The position numbers and the translations under genes were made by a program. This document shows, piece by piece, positions 25,519 to 34,100 of a DNA stretch of 64,000 nt (the stretch's first letter is position 1; every line of letters begins with the position of its first letter). The notes under the pieces are model-generated. The model was not told where the DNA came from. It was given only the letters and a program-made list of their open reading frames with translations, and did not search any database. Source of the DNA: Niabella soli DSM 19437 (GTDB lineage: Bacteria > Bacteroidota > Bacteroidia > Chitinophagales > Chitinophagaceae); NCBI RefSeq assembly GCF_000243115.2, contig NZ_CP007035.1, positions 3,844,001 to 3,908,000 on the forward strand, in the 5' to 3' direction.

Positions 25519-26085
25519 ATGCAAATTATCCGAAGTATTCAAAATCGTATTTATGAAATTAGAGGCGAGCGGGTAATGCTGGATTTTGATCTGGCTGCAC
25601 TTTATGAAGTAGAAACCCGGGTCCTCAACCAGGCGGTCAAAAGAAATAGCAAACGATTTCCGGCTGATTTTATGTTTCAGCTAACATTGGAAGAATTCGA
25701 TAGGCTGAAGCCGCAGATTGAAGCTGTAAATCGTGGGTCACAAGGACTTATGAATATGTCATCACAATCTGTGATAACATATTCGGGAAAGCGCCCCAGA
25801 TCGGCGCCGCCGTATACCTTTACCGAGCAGGGCATCGCAATGCTCAGCGGTATTTTAAACAGCGACAAGGCCATTCAGATGAATATCGCCATCATGCGGG
25901 CATTTGTGGAAATACGTCGTATTGTTTTACAGCAGAGCGATATGCGGGATCAGCTACGACAAATTCAGCAACGCATCAGTGAGCATGACGTTCAGCTATC
26001 ATCTATTTATGATGCTATTGAAAATCTGCTGGATGAAAAAGCGGCGCAGCGAAAATGGAACGAACGCGAGCGGATCGGGTTTTAA
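25519..26085 (+). CDS. ORF6N domain-containing protein
   Basis: A 188-residue phage-antirepressor-like protein. The ORF6N domain spans about 1-120: IRGERVMLDFDLAALYEVET, VLNQAVKRNSKRFPADFMFQ, then the YTFTEQGIAMLSGILNSDKA block and INIAIMRAFVEIRR-like end. The rest is a helical, probably coiled-coil tail. ORF6N proteins are found in phages and mobile elements and bind DNA. The segment between the two conserved blocks (residues about 72-98) is variable, and it holds a near-perfect palindrome at 25752-25784. The gene stands alone between minus-strand genes. Confidence 0.85.
   Translation: MQIIRSIQNRIYEIRGERVMLDFDLAALYEVETRVLNQAVKRNSKRFPADFMFQLTLEEFDRLKPQIEAVNRGSQGLMNMSSQSVITYSGKRPRSAPPYTFTEQGIAMLSGILNSDKAIQMNIAIMRAFVEIRRIVLQQSDMRDQLRQIQQRISEHDVQLSSIYDAIENLLDEKAAQRKWNERERIGF
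25752..25784. repeat. Palindrome inside the ORF6N gene
   Basis: Arms GAATATGTCATCACA (25752-25766) and TGTGATAACATATTC (25770-25784) pair at 14 of 15 positions (the odd one is G-T-type) around the loop ATC. It encodes residues about 78-89, in the variable segment between conserved ORF6N blocks. Confidence 0.85.
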
Positions 26086-26112
26086 GAAAATGAAGTTGCT
26101 GTTGTTACAAAC

Positions 26113-27039
26113 CTACACGTGCAGCGTATCTTTCAAATAATGAATGCTGGTGGTAATGCTCGCAAAAGGATCCTTGGGCATATCATGCTCCACAAAATAA
26201 TGCTTTAAACCGGCGGTTGTTGCATTCTCAAAAATCCGTTTGAAATCAACCACACCTTCCCCTGCGGGGGCTGGCCCCTGCCGGCTTTTATCCAGGTCTT
26301 TTACATGCCAGAGCGGGAAGCGGCCGGGATGTTTTTTAAATAATGCTACAGGGTCAACGCCTGCTTTGGTAACCCAGCAAAGATCCAGTTCCATTTTTAT
26401 ATCCGGACTTAACTGGGAAAGGAACAGATCATAAGGCATTTTACCGTCCACGGCTTTAAACTCCCGATCATGGTTATGATAGCAAAGCGTAATGCCCGCT
26501 TTTTTACAGGCTTCCCCGGTTTTATTTAGGGTTTCAATTGACTTTTGGATCTCATCGGCAGTGTCAATAGGTGTACTGGCGCAAACCAGGAAGGGGATGC
26601 CGGCATCTACAATATCATTGACAATTTCCTGCATGTTCTCTCGCAGATTCTTCATAGGCGGGATCTTGATGGCGTTTCCGTTGGCGTCCGTAGGCATTTT
26701 TGCGCCGGCAGGAAGTTTAAAAGGCGCGCCCAGCGCATGATGCGATTTCCAGGCCATGCCCTGGTCGGCCACCATCTTTGAGAATGCCTTTGCACTCAAA
26801 CCGTAAAATCCGCCTTTCTTTGAGAATGCGGATTCAATTTCTTTATAACCGATGGCAGCTACTTTTTTTAGAGTGCCTTCCACATCTGCATCGATAGTAT
26901 TAAATAAAGTAAAAAGCTGGAGCCCTGGAGGCGGGTAGGCCCCTTTTGTAAAAACAGAAGCAAAAGATTTGGGTTGCAACAGGAAACTGCCGGCAGCAAG
27001 CATGCCTGCGGACCGGATAAATTTTTTTCTATTGATCAT
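26113..27039 (-). CDS. Sugar phosphate isomerase/epimerase-like TIM-barrel protein
   Basis: A 308-residue exported protein: twin-basic N terminus (MINRKKFIRSAGMLAAGSFLL) resembling a Tat-type signal with RK instead of RR. It is followed by an AP-endonuclease-2-like TIM barrel: PGLQLFTLFNTID, ITLCYHNHDREF, MELDLCWVTKAG, PLWHVKDLDKS and YFVEHDMPKDP, which together supply the usual metal-binding His, Glu and Asp. Such Bacteroidota proteins probably act on sugars in the periplasm; the substrate is unknown. It is convergent with the ORF6N gene (27 bp). Confidence 0.82.
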   Translation of the reverse strand: MINRKKFIRSAGMLAAGSFLLQPKSFASVFTKGAYPPPGLQLFTLFNTIDADVEGTLKKVAAIGYKEIESAFSKKGGFYGLSAKAFSKMVADQGMAWKSHHALGAPFKLPAGAKMPTDANGNAIKIPPMKNLRENMQEIVNDIVDAGIPFLVCASTPIDTADEIQKSIETLNKTGEACKKAGITLCYHNHDREFKAVDGKMPYDLFLSQLSPDIKMELDLCWVTKAGVDPVALFKKHPGRFPLWHVKDLDKSRQGPAPAGEGVVDFKRIFENATTAGLKHYFVEHDMPKDPFASITTSIHYLKDTLHV

Positions 27040-27192
27040 ATGGCGTTGTTTTTAAAATAAAGTTTTTGAAAAGAACGAAGCCTGGCATATGGAAAGAGCA
27101 AACAATCTTGAAATATACAAGATTAAATAATGTGTCTAATGTACACTATTTTGGAATATAAAATGCATAGGACGGGGGCTGAATTCTGAAAC

Positions 27193-27687
27193 TTAAATCT
27201 CCTTTTGATAACCCACCACATCCAGCACTTTATTAAACTTTTCACCTACATTTTTAAAATGAGCACATTTAAGATAGCCATTCTTTTCAAAAAAAAGAAT
27301 ACTGCGGTCATTGTCGCCGGAAATAATGGCCAAAAGATTTTTAAAACCTGCATTTTTAGCGTGGGTTTCCAATTCCTGCAGGGCTGTTTTGCCAATTCCT
27401 TTTGCATAGCAATCATGCTGGAGGTAGATCGTGAGCTCAGCCGTTTTATCATAAGCCTGCCGTTTCTTATAATTGGTCAAATAACAATAACCTACGGGCT
27501 GCCCATCCGCCAGGATAATAAAGGACTGGAACCGGGGATGCTGCACGTATAGGAATTCTTTCAGTTCTTCTGTAGTAACTGGTTCAGTATGAAAAGTTGC
27601 TGTTGAATTCAACACGTACCAATCATATACCTGTTTCACAAAATCCAGGTCTTCTTCAACCAATACTTTAAGGGTGATTGCTGCCAT
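27193..27687 (-). CDS. GNAT-family N-acetyltransferase
   Basis: A 164-residue acetyltransferase of the phosphinothricin-acetyltransferase-like type. It shows FVKQVYDWYVLNSTATF at the N terminus, VGYCYLTNYKKRQAY, AELTIYLQHDCYAKGIGKTAL (the CoA-binding loop with GIGK) and NDRSILFFEKNGYLKC. It would acetylate the amino group of a small molecule in the cytosol; the substrate is unknown. It ends 153 bases from the isomerase-like gene and lies 18 bases after the M28 peptidase gene on the same strand. Confidence 0.85.
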   Translation of the reverse strand: MAAITLKVLVEEDLDFVKQVYDWYVLNSTATFHTEPVTTEELKEFLYVQHPRFQSFIILADGQPVGYCYLTNYKKRQAYDKTAELTIYLQHDCYAKGIGKTALQELETHAKNAGFKNLLAIISGDNDRSILFFEKNGYLKCAHFKNVGEKFNKVLDVVGYQKEI

Positions 27688-27705
27688 CTCTGTTATAGCT
27701 AAAGT

Positions 27706-29076
27706 TTATAAACCATATTGGTCAACTAAATAGATCAGGGCGGCTATATTTACTGCGCCTAATTCAAGTTCTCGTTTATTGACTGCCTCAAATACGTCGT
27801 TGCGGGCATGGTGCAGATCGAAATAGCGTTGGGAATCGGGCAGCAGTTCGCCCATGGGTGTTTTTAGTTTTTGATGAATAGGGCCAATGTCGGTTCCGCC
27901 CCCGCCGGCGCTGATCTCACCGCCACCATAGGGTTCCAGCAACGGTGCCCAGCTTTTCATTTTTTTGAGTTGTTCTTCGGATCCCGTAAATCCAAACCCG
28001 CGGGGCGTAAAGCCGCCGGCGTCGGTTTCCAGGGCAAACAAATGTTTTTCATTGTTTTTTGCGGCTTCATCAGCATAAGCGTTTCCGCCACGGGTGCCGT
28101 TTTCCTCGTTGGCAAATAACACAAAACGAATGGTGTGTTTGGGCTGATATCCCAGGGCTTTTAAGGTCCGTAATACTTCAATTGTTTGAACGATCCCCGC
28201 GCCGTCGTCCTGCGCGCCTTCATTCACATCCCAACTGTCCAGGTGGCCGCCAATGGTGATGTATTCATCCGGAAACTGGGTGCCTTTTAATTCACCGATG
28301 ATATTGTGCCCTTTTACATCGGGCAGAAAATGAGCCATTGTTTTTAAGGAGACGGAAATATCTTTTCCGCCGGATAACGCACTGGCCAGCCAATCTGCAT
28401 CTTTAAGCCCCACAGCAACGGCAGGTATCTTTTTGTAGGCAGAATCGTAATGCATGGCGCCGGTATGCGGGTTATTATCCGTGCTATGGCTCATGCTGCG
28501 AATGATCACCGCCACGGCGCCATATTTGGCGGCTGCCGAAGCACCCATGCCCCGGTATTTGACCGCATCGCCGTAGGCTTGAAAAGTGCGGACAAACGTC
28601 GGATTGAAATGATAATTATAAAAAACGATTCTACCAGCCACCTGGTCCTTTTTTTGTTCCAGTTCTTCAAAAGAATTGACCAGTACCACGGGTGCCGTCA
28701 CGCCTTTTTCCCCGGTTCCCTGGGAGTTGCCCAGCGCAAGAATATCCAGCTCTTTTTTTGAACGGCCGGGCAGTAGTGCCGTTGCCTGATCTTTGCCGCC
28801 CCGTACCCAATGAGGCACCATACACTCCTGTTTAAACGTGTGCTGACTGCCGCTTTGTTGTAACAGGTTATAGCCCCAGTCCTCCGCTTTATACATCTGA
28901 GGGGACCCTGCCAGGCGACCGCCGATCGTTTTTGTCAGGGTTCTTAAATTTTCATAAGCTTTACTGTTTATGAGCACTTCATCGGCAATTTTTCGTATAA
29001 ATGCCTCATCTGCCGTTTGGGCTGACAGGCCTGATACTAAAAATAAACTGCCAATCAAAAACAATTTTCCCTTCAT
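27706..29076 (-). CDS. M28-family zinc aminopeptidase with PA domain
   Basis: A 456-residue secreted enzyme: signal peptide MKGKLFLIGSLFLVSGLSAQ, then a PA-like insertion (ITAPVVLVNSF-type segment VTAPVVLVNSFEELEQK and RIVFYNYHF). The M28 catalytic domain follows: GGHLDSWDVNEGAQDDGAG (zinc ligands H and D, with D in SWD), FANEENGTRGG (general base and zinc-ligand Glu pair), LETDAGGF, and a late DLHHARND. It should remove N-terminal residues from peptides in the periplasm or outside. The GNAT gene follows on the same strand 18 bases downstream. Confidence 0.9.
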   Translation of the reverse strand: MKGKLFLIGSLFLVSGLSAQTADEAFIRKIADEVLINSKAYENLRTLTKTIGGRLAGSPQMYKAEDWGYNLLQQSGSQHTFKQECMVPHWVRGGKDQATALLPGRSKKELDILALGNSQGTGEKGVTAPVVLVNSFEELEQKKDQVAGRIVFYNYHFNPTFVRTFQAYGDAVKYRGMGASAAAKYGAVAVIIRSMSHSTDNNPHTGAMHYDSAYKKIPAVAVGLKDADWLASALSGGKDISVSLKTMAHFLPDVKGHNIIGELKGTQFPDEYITIGGHLDSWDVNEGAQDDGAGIVQTIEVLRTLKALGYQPKHTIRFVLFANEENGTRGGNAYADEAAKNNEKHLFALETDAGGFTPRGFGFTGSEEQLKKMKSWAPLLEPYGGGEISAGGGGTDIGPIHQKLKTPMGELLPDSQRYFDLHHARNDVFEAVNKRELELGAVNIAALIYLVDQYGL

Positions 29077-29170
29077 GCTGTTATTTCTTTCCGGTAAAGT
29101 TAACGGATTCAGTATATTACCGATAATGAATTCATAACCCTGCCGGATCAGTAATTATCAAAGCAAAACA

Positions 29171-29178
29171 TATCTTTG
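29171..29178 (+). promoter_or_regulatory. -7 element directly before bshA
   Basis: TATCTTTG matches TAnnTTTG exactly and ends only 3 bases before the ATG at 29182. If used, transcription would begin at or next to the start codon, giving a leaderless message. Confidence 0.5.
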
Positions 29179-29181
29179 GGT

Positions 29182-30309
29182 ATGCGAATAGGAATCGTAT
29201 GTTATCCCACCTATGGTGGAAGCGGTGTACTGGCGACCGAATTAGGAAAAGCGCTGGCAGAAAAAGGGCATCAGGTGCACTTTATAACGTATCAGCAACC
29301 GGTGCGTCTGAATGGGTTTATTCCCAATATTTATTACCACGAAGTGCAGGTGCCCAAGTATCCGCTGTTTGATTTTCCTCCTTATGAGACGGCGCTGGCC
29401 AGCACGATGGTGGATGTTATAAAAAATTATAACCTCAACCTGCTGCATGTGCATTATGCCATTCCGCACGCGTCAGCGGCGTATATGGCCAAGCAGATCC
29501 TGGAAAAAGAAGGAATACAGATACCCGTGGTTACTACCCTGCACGGAACGGACATTACACTGGTGGGGCGCGATAAAACTTATGCGCCGGTAGTAGCTTT
29601 TTCTATTAACCAGAGTGATGTGATCACGGCGGTGTCCAACAACCTGCGGGAGGAAACCTACAGGAACTTTGATATAAGGAAAGAGATAGAGGTCGTTTAT
29701 AATTTTATTGATGTTACCCGGTTTAACCGCAAGCCGCTGGACGCTTTTAAAAAAGTGCTGGCACCCAACGGCGAACGAATCCTGCTGCATGCCTCTAATT
29801 TTCGCAAAATAAAACGGGTGCAGGATGTGGTGAAAGTATTTTATAACGTGCAGAAAGAGATCCCCGCAAAACTTTTATTCGTGGGCGATGGCCCTGAACG
29901 CCAGACGGCGGAAGAGCAGGGCAGGGAGCTGGGCATTTTTGACCAGTTGGTATTTGTGGGCAAGCAGGAACAGATGGAGGAAATATTCGCAGTGGCGGAC
30001 CTGTTTTTACTAACTTCCGAATACGAAAGCTTTGGTTTGGCTGCGCTGGAAGCGATGGCTTCACGGGTGCCGGTGATCTCCACCAATGCAGGCGGATTGG
30101 CGGAAGTAAATGTGGAGGGGGTAACGGGTTTCCTGGCCAATGTGGGCGATATCGAAACCATGAGCGAAAAAGCCCTTTATATTCTGAAAGATGTCGCTAC
30201 GCTGGAAAAATTTAAGGAACAGGCTTTTGAGCATGCGCAGCAGTTTAATATTGACATGATCATCCCCCAGTATGAGGCTATTTACAGAAGGTTCTGCAAG
30301 GACTGTTGA
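29182..30309 (+). CDS. bshA: N-acetyl-alpha-D-glucosaminyl L-malate synthase (bacillithiol biosynthesis)
   Basis: About 375 residues, a GT4-family retaining glycosyltransferase that links GlcNAc from UDP-GlcNAc to L-malate, the first step of bacillithiol synthesis. BshA hallmarks: IGIVCYPTYGGSGVLATELG at the N terminus, HVHYAIPHASAAYMAKQIL, VVTTLHGTDITLVG, SNFRKIKRVQDV, and the donor-binding LTSEYESFGLAALEAMA. The ATG at 29182 is preferred to a TTG two codons earlier because the latter overlaps the -7 element. bshB and bshC are not in the window. Confidence 0.93.
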   Translation: MRIGIVCYPTYGGSGVLATELGKALAEKGHQVHFITYQQPVRLNGFIPNIYYHEVQVPKYPLFDFPPYETALASTMVDVIKNYNLNLLHVHYAIPHASAAYMAKQILEKEGIQIPVVTTLHGTDITLVGRDKTYAPVVAFSINQSDVITAVSNNLREETYRNFDIRKEIEVVYNFIDVTRFNRKPLDAFKKVLAPNGERILLHASNFRKIKRVQDVVKVFYNVQKEIPAKLLFVGDGPERQTAEEQGRELGIFDQLVFVGKQEQMEEIFAVADLFLLTSEYESFGLAALEAMASRVPVISTNAGGLAEVNVEGVTGFLANVGDIETMSEKALYILKDVATLEKFKEQAFEHAQQFNIDMIIPQYEAIYRRFCKDC

Positions 30310-30780
30310 GTTGTTTAATAATGAACCGGTATCAATTTTATTAAAATGATTGAGATGCTGATTGACTGATGGGATATTACTGCAGGATCAACTTACAGGC
30401 CGAACCGACGGCTCTCCACTTTTAGTTGCACACCCTTAACAAGGAACTAAAGTCCCTTGTTAACCCATTAAACTGAGGCTACGCCTCTTCAAAGTTCACC
30501 GACAGAAAGCCAGAGGCTTGGGGTTTTCAGGTAACTTCGGAATTCATTCCGAAGCGATGAGCTAGAATATAGGGGGTTGAGTGCCATCGGCACGATCCAT
30601 TTCGAAAGCAATACCGGTTCATTATAAGTTCCCGGAAACCCCAATTCATCAGCACGCGGAATGCATAGAAGGAAAGGATTAGCCGGGAAGCCGGACATAC
30701 GGGAAGATCTTATTTTCGAATTGTTTCAGATGTCCCGCCTCCCCGCCTTACCGACCTCAACTACTTTTATTCGTCCGGGG
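30310..30780. repeat. Intergenic region rich in perfect small hairpins
   Basis: Four hairpins lie within 160 bp: TTAACAAGG/CCTTGTTAA (30436-30463), GAGGC/GCCTC (30475-30487), CTTCGGAAT/ATTCCGAAG with a 2-base loop (30535-30554) and GTGCC/GGCAC (30581-30593). An open frame on the minus strand (30489-30698) crosses them but has no family features. The spacing suggests a structured RNA, a REP-like element or the worn end of an IS200/IS605-type element. Confidence 0.5.
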
Positions 30781-32124
30781 TTATTCTGCACTCAACAACT
30801 TTCCATATGCCGTATGCACGGCCTCAAAATCAAAAGAAGCAATGGTTTTGTCCATCAAATCTTTTATCGCTTTGGTACATAAATTCTGAATGCTTCCCTC
30901 ATGTGGGTTTTTGATCTCGGTATGTTCGGGTACTTTATAAGTGCCGTCTTCAACGGATCTGCCTACCTGTATATAAGCATCCCGGAAGGGAACGCCCTGT
31001 AATACCAACTGATTCACGAGATCCACAGTAAACAGGTATTTGTATTTTTCATCTTTTAAAAGGTCGGCTTTCACTTCGATGTTGGACAACATCAGGCCAG
31101 CCATCTCAATACAATCCTTCAGCACTTTAAATGCCGGGAACAGGTGTTCCTTCAATAACTGCAGATCCCGGTGATAACCCGAGGGCAGGTTGGTGGTCAT
31201 CAAAGTAATTTCGTTAGGCAATGCTTTGATGCGGTTACAATGCGAACGGATCAGCTCAAAAACATCCGGGTTTTTTTTATGCGGCATAATGCTGCTGCCC
31301 GTGGTAAGCTCCGGCGGAAAGCTGATGAAACTGAAATTCTGGTTCAGGTACAACGTAGCATCCATGCTCATTCTGGACAGCGTATCTGCAATATTGGCCA
31401 ATGCCTGCGCTACCACCCTTTCTGCCTTGCCCCGGCCCATTTGCGCATATACCACATTGTAGTTTAATGTGGAGAAGCCTAGCAATTGGGTTGTGAGTGT
31501 ACGGTTAATGGGGAAGGAGGAACCATAGCCTGCAGCGGAGCCTAAAGGGTTTTTATTGATGATGTCGTATGCCGCTTTCAGACTGATAAGGTCATCCACC
31601 AGGCTTTCGGCATAGGCGCCAAACCAAAGCCCAAAAGAGGAAGGCATGGCCAGTTGTAAATGCGTGTATCCCGGAAACAGGAACATTTTATATTTTTCGC
31701 TTTGCGTTTGCAGCAGTTCAAAAAACGGGAGAATGGCTTTTACGGTTTGTTCAATTTCGCTGCGTAAAAATAATTTCAGGTCCACCAGCACCTGGTCGTT
31801 ACGGCTGCGGGCGCTGTGTATCTTTTTGCCGGCCTCGCCGATCCGTTGGGTCAGCAATACTTCTACCTGTGAGTGAATATCCTCTACATCCTCCTGTAAT
31901 TGAAAATCTCCTTTTTTAATGTCGGCATAAATAGAACGCAGCGCTTTTTGCAATTCGGTAAGCTCTTCTTTTTTCAATAAGCCTACTGATTCCAGCATTT
32001 GAATATGCGCCAATGACCCCAACACGTCAAAAGGAGCCAGGTATTCATCCATTTCACGATCCTTACCTACGGTAAAGGTTTCTACTTCTTTTAGCGAATC
32101 CGTATTTTTTTTCCAGAGTTTCAT
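30781..32124 (-). CDS. argH: Argininosuccinate lyase
   Basis: A 447-residue fumarase/aspartase-superfamily enzyme. It carries EDVEDIHSQVE, HSARSRNDQVLVDLKLF, PGYTHLQLAMPSSFGLW and the signature loop GSSIMPHKKNPDVFELI. It cleaves argininosuccinate to arginine and fumarate, the last step of arginine synthesis. It is the last gene of the minus-strand arg cluster; a hairpin-forming microrepeat (32148-32189) lies in the 68-bp gap to argE. Confidence 0.95.
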   Translation of the reverse strand: MKLWKKNTDSLKEVETFTVGKDREMDEYLAPFDVLGSLAHIQMLESVGLLKKEELTELQKALRSIYADIKKGDFQLQEDVEDIHSQVEVLLTQRIGEAGKKIHSARSRNDQVLVDLKLFLRSEIEQTVKAILPFFELLQTQSEKYKMFLFPGYTHLQLAMPSSFGLWFGAYAESLVDDLISLKAAYDIINKNPLGSAAGYGSSFPINRTLTTQLLGFSTLNYNVVYAQMGRGKAERVVAQALANIADTLSRMSMDATLYLNQNFSFISFPPELTTGSSIMPHKKNPDVFELIRSHCNRIKALPNEITLMTTNLPSGYHRDLQLLKEHLFPAFKVLKDCIEMAGLMLSNIEVKADLLKDEKYKYLFTVDLVNQLVLQGVPFRDAYIQVGRSVEDGTYKVPEHTEIKNPHEGSIQNLCTKAIKDLMDKTIASFDFEAVHTAYGKLLSAE

Positions 32125-32147
32125 GCTCAGTTATAAGTTACAGGTCG

Positions 32148-32189
32148 CAAGTTACAGGTTACAGGCCAAAACCTGAAACCTGTAACTTG
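32148..32189. repeat. Self-complementary microrepeat between argE and argH
   Basis: CAAGTTACAGGTTACAGG (32148-32165) pairs with CCTGAAACCTGTAACTTG (32172-32189) at 17 of 18 positions, loop of 6. It consists of repeated GTTACAGG units and so belongs to the low-complexity class also seen at 37.6, 40.0, 47.3, 49.1 and 51.4 kb. Confidence 0.8.
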
Positions 32190-32192
32190 TAA

Positions 32193-33257
32193 CTAGACTA
32201 CCACTCTCCCCACAATCTCAATATAATCCTTAATGCCGCCTTCAATTTCATCCAGGTAGATAAATTCATCTGCCGTATGACTACGGGCAGAATCGCCGGG
32301 GCCCATTTTCAGGCCAGGGAAGGGCATCAACGCCTTGTCTGATGTAGTGGGAGAGCCATAAGTGGTCTTTCCCATTTCAATGCCCGCTTTTACGATTGGG
32401 TGGTCCAGGGAAATGGAGGTGGAGCGCAGGCGGGTAGACCTTGGTTTTACCTCGCTGGATACATTGGTGTGGATCGCATCCAGGATCTCTTCGAAGCTGT
32501 ATAGTTCGTTCACACGAACATCTACCACATATTTACAAGAGGAGGGAACCACATTGTGTTGTTTGTTCTCCGTTTCGATCACAGTGCAGGTCATGCGGCT
32601 ATCGCCCAGCAGCGGCGATACTTTTTCAAATTTATAGGAATGAAACCACTCGATGTCTTTAATGGCTTTTACGATGGCATTTTCGCCCTCGTTGCGTGCG
32701 GCGTGGCCTGCCTTACCATGTGCGGTACAATCCAACACCATCAGGCCCCGCTCTGCTACCGCCATTTGCAGCTTGGTCGGTTCTCCCACTATTGCAAAGT
32801 CGATCGGCGGCAAAATATTTACCGCAGCCTCAATGCCATTGTAGCCTGAGATCTCTTCTTCGGCACTGGCCACCAGCATGATATTATATTTTAAATTTTC
32901 CTTTTCGTAGTAGTAAGCAAAAGTAGCGATCAATGACACCAGGCAACCGCCGGCATCATTACTGCCCAGTCCGTATAATTTACCGTCTTTTTCAATAGCC
33001 TTAAACGGATCTAAGGTGTATTTAGGATTGGGTTTTACCGTGTCGTGGTGCGAGTTCAGCAACAACGTGGGTTTGGCAGCATCGAAGTATTTATTTTTTG
33101 CGATAATATTATTGCCCAACCGCTTGATGGGAACCTGGTGCTGAGCCAGATACGCGATGATCAGTTCAGCCGTATTATCTTCTTCTTTGCTGAAGCTGGG
33201 GGTTTCGATCAGTTGTTTTAAAAGGGCTACCGCCTCCCTGTAAAGTTGTTCCTGCAT
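32193..33257 (-). CDS. argE: M20-family N-acyl-ornithine deacylase (ArgE-like)
   Basis: A 354-residue M20 metallohydrolase. Zinc-site segments: LLLNSHHDTVKPNP, GLGSNDAGGCLVSLIATF, ASAEEEISGYNGIE, and a final PGDSARSHTADEFIYLDEI. The enclosing arg cluster makes the job clear: removal of the acyl group from N-acyl-ornithine to give ornithine, or from N-acyl-citrulline where carbamoylation comes first, as in Bacteroidota. The DapE-like sequence alone would not decide. The gene starts 16 bases after the end of argB. Confidence 0.88.
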   Translation of the reverse strand: MQEQLYREAVALLKQLIETPSFSKEEDNTAELIIAYLAQHQVPIKRLGNNIIAKNKYFDAAKPTLLLNSHHDTVKPNPKYTLDPFKAIEKDGKLYGLGSNDAGGCLVSLIATFAYYYEKENLKYNIMLVASAEEEISGYNGIEAAVNILPPIDFAIVGEPTKLQMAVAERGLMVLDCTAHGKAGHAARNEGENAIVKAIKDIEWFHSYKFEKVSPLLGDSRMTCTVIETENKQHNVVPSSCKYVVDVRVNELYSFEEILDAIHTNVSSEVKPRSTRLRSTSISLDHPIVKAGIEMGKTTYGSPTTSDKALMPFPGLKMGPGDSARSHTADEFIYLDEIEGGIKDYIEIVGRVVV

Positions 33258-33273
33258 AAAATAAAATTGCTGA

Positions 33274-34098
33274 TTAATAAATCAAAGTGCCTTCGTTATT
33301 GTCTGTTGTATTTTTTATAAGATCCCGGGCATCGCCGATCAATACCTGGTGCACACCCGCATCGATCGCGTTGAACGCATTGTCGATCTTTGGCAAAATG
33401 CCTTCAAATAATTTTTGTTCCTGTTTTAATTGCGTGTACAATGCTTTGTCCAGTTTCCGGATCACCGTATCGTCATTGGTTACGTCTTCCAGGACGCCTT
33501 TCTTCTCAAAGCAATAGATCAGGCGTACTTTATAATGAGCCGATAACGCTACGGCTAATGAAGAGGCAATGGTATCCGCATTCGTATTGAGTATATGTCC
33601 ATGCGTATCGTGCGTTAATGGGGCAAATACCGGTGCTACACCGTGTCCGATAAACGATAATAAACTTTGAACATTAAACTTTGAACTGTCCACATCGCCC
33701 ACCCAGCCATAATCGATTGTCTTCACCGGGCGTTTTTGAGCGGGGATGATATTGGCATCTGCTCCGGTTAGGCCGATGGCATTGGTGCCCAGGGCCTGTA
33801 ATTGCGCGACGATCTTTTTATTTACCAATCCGCCGTATACCATCGTCACCAGGTCGATGGTTTCGTCGTCTGTGATCCTCCTGCCGTCAATATAGTTAGA
33901 CCGGATGCCCAGCTTTTCGCCTATTTTAGTGGCGATCTTCCCGCCGCCATGAATGAGGATCTTTGCACCTTTTATTGCTGAAAAATCTTTTAAAAAGGCT
34001 TCAAGAGCGGAAGGATTATCGATGATATTGCCACCGATCTTTATGATAAAGAGCGATGTAAAGGGTTGCTGCGTTATATCTCTGTTCTTTTCTTCCAC
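33274..34098 (-). CDS. argB: Acetylglutamate (N-acylglutamate) kinase
   Basis: A 274-residue amino-acid kinase: IIKIGGNIIDNP, ILIHGGGKIATKIGEKLGI, RITDDETIDLVTMV, NAIGLTGADANII, NTNADTIASSLAVAL, and VLIGDARDLI near the end. It phosphorylates N-acylglutamate in arginine synthesis. The start is a GTG at 34096-34098, two bases after the TAA stop of the DUF1016 gene, so translation of argB is probably coupled to that unrelated gene. Most homologs begin only a few residues before IIKIGG, so the N-terminal 17 residues may have been added when the neighbouring gene was inserted. Confidence 0.93.
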   Translation of the reverse strand: MEEKNRDITQQPFTSLFIIKIGGNIIDNPSALEAFLKDFSAIKGAKILIHGGGKIATKIGEKLGIRSNYIDGRRITDDETIDLVTMVYGGLVNKKIVAQLQALGTNAIGLTGADANIIPAQKRPVKTIDYGWVGDVDSSKFNVQSLLSFIGHGVAPVFAPLTHDTHGHILNTNADTIASSLAVALSAHYKVRLIYCFEKKGVLEDVTNDDTVIRKLDKALYTQLKQEQKLFEGILPKIDNAFNAIDAGVHQVLIGDARDLIKNTTDNNEGTLIY

Positions 34099-34100
34099 TC

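Noticed and set aside
30489-30698. 69-codon minus-strand frame
   Set aside because: Crosses four hairpins in a structured intergenic region and matches no family I know.
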